DNA of 54,484 nucleotides from Chitinivibrionales bacterium (GTDB taxonomy: Bacteria; Fibrobacterota; Chitinivibrionia; Chitinivibrionales; WJKA01), in contig WJLW01000111.1 in the NCBI GenBank assembly GCA_014728295.1, positions 1 to 54,484 on the forward strand, given 5' to 3'. Below, one piece after another: positions 51,157-54,484 of the stretch (position 1 is its first letter; each line of letters starts with the position of its first letter). The notes beneath the pieces were generated by a model. It made no database searches and was not told the origin of the DNA. It was given only the letters and a program-made list of their open reading frames with translations. The position numbers were made by a program, and so were the translations under genes.

Positions 51157-52263
51157 ATGAACGTACCTTTTGTCGATCTTAAAACGCAGTATCTTAGCAT
51201 CAAGGATGAAATAAACTCAAAAATCCAACAAGTACTCGACTCGTGCGCCTTTATCGGCGGGAAATTTGCCGGGGAATTCGAGCAGAATTTTGCACGCTAT
51301 TGCGGTGCTGATCATTGTGTGGGTGTCGGCAATGGCACCGATGCGCTGCATATTGCCCTGCGTGCGTTGGGTATCGGGTCCGGAGATGAAGTGATCACTG
51401 CCGCCAACTCATTCATCGCCACTTCCGAGGCAATCACGCTGGCCGGAGCACAAGTCGTTTTTGTAGATATCAATCCCGAAACGTATAACATCAACGTCAA
51501 TCAGATCGAAGCAAAAATTACCGATAAAACGAGAGCTATCATTCCGGTACACCTCTACGGTCAACCGGCCGACATGGATCCCATCATAGACATTGCCCGG
51601 AAGCACAACCTCAAACTCATTGGTGACGCTGCTCAGGCGCATGGCTCAACGTACAAGGAGAAAAAAATCGCCCAACTGACCGATATTACCTGCTACAGCT
51701 TCTATCCCGGAAAAAATCTCGGAGCATACGGAGACGCAGGTGCGATTGTCACCAGCAGTGCCGAGTGGGCCGACAAAGCCAGAATGTACGCCAACCACGG
51801 CCGCAGCGACAAATACGCACACGAAGTTGAAGGCGTCAACAGCCGCATGGACGGATTTCAGGGAGCAATCCTTAATGTCAAACTAAAACACCTCGATACG
51901 TGGAGCGATAATCGCCGACGCAACGCTTACTTCTACAACGAAAAGCTCAAAGACGTCACTATTGTCACGCCAACCGAAATCGATGATGTTCGTGCCGTAT
52001 ATCACCTTTATATTGTCCGTATTCCCGACGGTAAGCGGGAGAGATTGCAGGCCCATCTCAAGGAAAACGGCATCGCCACCGGAATCCACTATCCGACTGC
52101 TCTACCGTATCTTGAGGCCTACAAACATCTGGGTCACACAGAATCCGATTTTCCTCACGCCCTCAAAGCTTCGCAGGAAATCGTTTCGTTGCCGATGTAC
52201 CCCGAGCTGGCTGAAGAGCAAATCGATTACGTTGTTGAGAAAATTAAATCGTTTGCCCTTTAA
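51157..52263 (+). CDS. wbpE: WbpE-like DegT/DnrJ/EryC1/StrS aminotransferase
   Basis: The 368-residue PLP-dependent enzyme of the sugar aminotransferase family has GNGTDALHIALRALGIG (PLP phosphate binding), DAAQAHGS (PLP-ring Asp) and the Schiff-base Lys in SFYPGKNLGAYGDAG. Together with WbpB and WbpD it fits the path that turns a 3-keto sugar into 2,3-diamino-uronate on UDP. AAAGGA precedes the ATG. Confidence 0.9.
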   Translation: MNVPFVDLKTQYLSIKDEINSKIQQVLDSCAFIGGKFAGEFEQNFARYCGADHCVGVGNGTDALHIALRALGIGSGDEVITAANSFIATSEAITLAGAQVVFVDINPETYNINVNQIEAKITDKTRAIIPVHLYGQPADMDPIIDIARKHNLKLIGDAAQAHGSTYKEKKIAQLTDITCYSFYPGKNLGAYGDAGAIVTSSAEWADKARMYANHGRSDKYAHEVEGVNSRMDGFQGAILNVKLKHLDTWSDNRRRNAYFYNEKLKDVTIVTPTEIDDVRAVYHLYIVRIPDGKRERLQAHLKENGIATGIHYPTALPYLEAYKHLGHTESDFPHALKASQEIVSLPMYPELAEEQIDYVVEKIKSFAL

Positions 52264-52347
52264 GATACGACGCGATTCTGCCGGGCGCGAACACAACGCA
52301 ACGAATAAATCACTTCGATTTGGCGAAAATAAGGGAGCTCCTGGAAC

Positions 52348-53256
52348 ATGAATGAAAACTTCGCTCTCCTTGGCGCTGCGGGGTATATCGCTCCCAGGCA
52401 TTTGCAGGCGATTAAAGATATCGGGGGAAACCTGGTCGCCGCCTGCGATCCCAATGACTCGGTCGGAATCCTTGATCGCTACTTTGCCGATGTCAGCTAC
52501 TTCAAGGAATTCGAACGCCTCGATCGCCATGCCGAAAAGCTCAGACGCATTGGAGAGGATCAACGAATTCATTATGTCTCGATTTGTTCGCCCAATTATC
52601 TGCATGACGCGCATGTCCGTTTCGCCTTGCGCATAAATGCCGATGCCGTCTGCGAAAAACCGCTCGTGCTTAATCCGTGGAACTGCGATATTCTCAAGGA
52701 ACTCGAAGCGGAATTCGGCCGGAGAATATATACCATTCTGCAACTGCGGCTGCATCCTTCATTTGTTGCGCTCAAAGAAAAAGTCGCCGGAACCAGGCGA
52801 CGCGATAAGGCAAATATCGATTTAACCTATATTACGTCCCGCGGCAGATGGTATCTCGTTTCCTGGAAAGGAAGTATCGAGAAATCCGGTGGACTGGCGA
52901 CAAATATTGGTGTGCACTTTTTTGATATGCTGATGTGGATCTTCGGTGCGGTCGAGGGATTTGAAGTGCATCAGTCCACGCCTACCCGAATCAGCGGAAC
53001 GCTTGAATTGCAGCAGGCTCGGGTAAAGTGGTTTTTGTCAATCGATCGCAATGATTTGCCGGATTACTGCAAGAAAAACGGCCAACCGACCTGCCGCTCG
53101 ATCAAAATTGACGGCGAAGAACTCGAGTTTTCGGGCGGGTTTGCAGATTTGCATACCGCAGTATATAAAAATATCCTGGCGGGAAAAGGCTTCGGCATCG
53201 ATGATGTGCGCCCGTCGATTCAGTTGGTGCATGATATTCGACATTACCGGGGATAA
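52348..53256 (+). CDS. wbpB: WbpB-like UDP-2-acetamido-glucuronate 3-dehydrogenase
   Basis: The protein of 302 residues closely follows WbpB/WlbA: ALLGAAGYIAPRHLQAIKD, NDSVGILD, HYVSICSPNYLHDAHVRFAL, CEKPLV (the Lys of the active site), ITSRGRWYLVSWKG, ATNIGVHFFDML and DLHTAVYKNILAGKGFGIDD. It oxidises C3 of UDP-GlcNAcA to a keto sugar, the substrate of WbpE. A GGGAG site precedes the ATG. WbpA and WbpI, the other pathway enzymes, are not in the window and could lie beyond the right edge or elsewhere. Confidence 0.92.
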   Translation: MNENFALLGAAGYIAPRHLQAIKDIGGNLVAACDPNDSVGILDRYFADVSYFKEFERLDRHAEKLRRIGEDQRIHYVSICSPNYLHDAHVRFALRINADAVCEKPLVLNPWNCDILKELEAEFGRRIYTILQLRLHPSFVALKEKVAGTRRRDKANIDLTYITSRGRWYLVSWKGSIEKSGGLATNIGVHFFDMLMWIFGAVEGFEVHQSTPTRISGTLELQQARVKWFLSIDRNDLPDYCKKNGQPTCRSIKIDGEELEFSGGFADLHTAVYKNILAGKGFGIDDVRPSIQLVHDIRHYRG

Positions 53257-53342
53257 CGCGACAATCCCGTCAATTGGGTACGCCGCGAGCATAACCGCAC
53301 ACCGTTCCCCGATTTGTAATAATCCGCATATCGACGCGAAGA

Positions 53343-53402
53343 TGCCCACTAAATGCACGAAATGACACGAAAACAACAAGATTTACCACAGATAACACAG
53401 AT
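53343..53402 (-). repeat. Dispersed repeat, family 3, copy 2
   Basis: This segment is the inverse of 49078-49139: CCCACTAAATGCACGAAATG followed by ACCACAGATAACACAGATG. Confidence 0.78.
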
Positions 53403-53470
53403 GTTTGATTGCATGGCTGTGGGGTGGGGATAGCCGATATATCTTTACTTGCTCCCGACGCTACGACCTG

Positions 53471-53494
53471 TCATCCCCTTGGAGAAGGGGATCC
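53471..53494. repeat. Short perfect hairpin
   Basis: ATCCCCTT (53473-53480) and AAGGGGAT (53485-53492) pair around GGAG. No T-run follows. It resembles the small intergenic palindromes found elsewhere in the window. Confidence 0.5.
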
Positions 53495-53822
53495 ACTATT
53501 TGACCCACAACCTCGCAGCGACGCGAAGAAGCCTGCAAATGCACGATAAAGGAATCGATATATCGATCAACCTATCCACTTATCACCCCTGAACCGTACA
53601 ATTGCTGAAAAGCTAGTTGCCAAACTGCTGAACCACTGACTTGCAGAGGCGCCTATCCCGCTTTTTATTTTCTCTACTATCCATTAAACGATCAATTGCA
53701 AACGGTGCCAACATGAAACCGGCAAGTCCAAAAAGAACATGGCGCGACTGGGATAATACGCCACACATACTTTTCTTTAGGCCGTTTATCCCCGAATTCG
53801 AAAAAGAAACCACTATTTGCCG

Positions 53823-54131
53823 TTATAATCTTATCCATTGTGCGTAGAATAAAACACTATTCCATGAAAATAAAATTACCTCCAATATTCTATATATAGA
53901 AACCAATTCACTAGATTGTTCAGCATCGGTTGTTGCACTTATGCGACGGCGCTTCTTTTGTTCGGCCATTATTTCCTGAATTTCGGGTTCGACGATCGGG
54001 GCCTTGCCTTCATTTATGTAATTTACTTTCGTTTCATTGAGATCGACCCCGATTAGCGTGTGTCCATTTTTTGCCAGGCAACCCATGCCCACACTTCCAA
54101 CGTAACCGAGACCGAAAATGCTAATATTCAT
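53823..54131 (-). pseudogene. Truncated nucleotide-sugar 6-dehydrogenase (AlgD-like)
   Basis: Reading leftwards from ATG 54131, the first about 72 residues match UDP-glucose/GDP-mannose dehydrogenases: SIFGLGYVGSVGMGCLAKNG, VIGVDLNETKVN-like (LIGVDLNETKVNYINEGKAP) and VEPEI. After TTDAEQ (about position 53916) the homology stops, and the remaining 30 residues of the frame look unrelated. An intact enzyme has over 400 residues. The nearest match is GDP-mannose 6-dehydrogenase AlgD by its IVEP segment. It is a broken gene on the strand opposite to the wbp genes. Confidence 0.8.
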
Positions 54132-54174
54132 CTATGATCCTTTCGGGGAAATTGAACTTACAAAGAAGGTTTAG

Positions 54175-54396
54175 CTAAAAGGCACCATCAGGAAATAAAA
54201 TGCTATAAGCTTTTATAAGGTTTTCTTTTTGTTTAGGCCAGCCCAGCTTATTATCAATGCGTTCCCATCCTGCATTGCCCATACTTTCTCTCTTTTCCTT
54301 ATTTTCAAGCAGTTTCACTAGCTCATCGGCAAAAAGCTGTGGTGCTTGAAGGGCGAAAATGGAGTAAAAACCGCAATAACAGCCTCGCAATCTCAT
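54175..54396 (-). pseudogene. C-terminal remnant of a GT4-type glycosyltransferase
   Basis: The 73-codon minus-strand frame contains FADELVKLLENKEKRESMGN followed by GWERIDNKLGWPKQKENLI, the typical C-terminal helix of family 4 glycosyltransferases. The first 16 residues are unlike the family and the catalytic part is absent. It sits just upstream of the truncated dehydrogenase in the same direction, as if both were parts of a lost minus-strand polysaccharide operon. Confidence 0.65.
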
Positions 54397-54484
54397 TTTC
54401 CCCTCTCCTAACCCCCCAATCTTCGTACCACCACCGAGGCCTGCGCCAATAAAGGCGTACCGCCGATGGGGGAAAGGTGTGCCC

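Larger units (their letters stand above)
53257..53822. other. Intergenic region with repeats and decayed DNA
   Basis: About 560 bases with a family 3 repeat (53343-53402) and a hairpin at 53473-53492. An open frame on the minus strand (53613-53813, 66 residues with a hydrophobic GLAGFMLAPFAI) may be a further remnant of a minus-strand polysaccharide gene. I cannot assign it. Confidence 0.35.

Noticed and set aside
1..54484. tRNA or rRNA genes and CRISPR arrays
   Set aside because: No cloverleaf with TTCRA arm, no rRNA sequence and no regularly spaced direct repeats were seen on reading; a tRNAscan or Infernal run would be needed to exclude weak cases.

Overview
The window is about 54 kb of bacterial chromosome with roughly even base composition and dense genes in short, tightly overlapping operons on both strands. 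Lipoprotein signals, an RND pump remnant, a beta-barrel-like exported protein and a Tat signal point to a Gram-negative cell. A Tat sulfatase and an exported hydrolase both end in a short beta-rich tail resembling type IX secretion sorting domains. This hints at the Bacteroidota/Chlorobiota/Fibrobacterota side of the tree, but the taxon is an inference and no rRNA is present to settle it.

Left end (1-4.1 kb): the start of an IS66-type accessory gene runs off the edge, followed by a truncated group II intron with a recognisable domain V, a methyltransferase-like protein, a decayed RND efflux pump and an extended SDR reductase. At 4.1-9.3 kb, on the minus strand, sits a three-gene operon: NDP-forming acyl-CoA synthetase, an acetyl-CoA hydrolase/transferase fused to a GNAT acetyltransferase, and an AcuC-type deacetylase. 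It looks like acyl-CoA metabolism with its own reversible lysine acetylation circuit. From 9.8 to 18 kb come a hypothetical gene, a cytoplasmic sulfatase with a promoter and IclR-like operator, an IclR regulator, a GH28 polygalacturonase-like enzyme, a PD-(D/E)XK-like protein and a Tat-exported sulfatase with HEAT-like repeats, suggesting use of sulfated or pectin-like polysaccharide.

Middle (18-39.5 kb): HrpA helicase, a GH3 glycosidase, an SPL-type radical SAM protein with an HhH-like tail, a Nudix hydrolase, an exported alpha/beta hydrolase, a small envelope operon (two-TM protein, barrel-like protein, lipoprotein hydrolase), an unrecognised coiled-coil/TPR protein, a metal efflux permease coupled to arsenate reductase, FmdB zinc ribbon plus ArgA, a J-domain protein, a PilZ protein coupled to a pseudo-receiver/anti-sigma-kinase/cNMP-binding protein, L-rhamnose mutarotase coupled to a metallophosphoesterase, and a SpoIIAA-like protein coupled to a transglutaminase-like lipoprotein.

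Right part (39.5-54.5 kb): an orphan HypF, a TPR protein, and a surface-polysaccharide locus. The locus holds a sugar transferase with an N-terminal GGDEF-like domain preceded by a free-standing copy of that domain, then Gfo/Idh/MocA oxidoreductase, WbpD-, WbpE- and WbpB-like enzymes of the UDP-2,3-diacetamido-uronate pathway, a FemAB-like transferase and a NodB-like deacetylase. The far end carries minus-strand remnants of an older polysaccharide operon (a truncated nucleotide-sugar dehydrogenase and a glycosyltransferase tail).

At least four families of short dispersed, mostly palindromic repeats lie between the genes. The best is a MITE-like element with imperfect terminal inverted repeats, present at 27.2, 39.5 and 44.4 kb.
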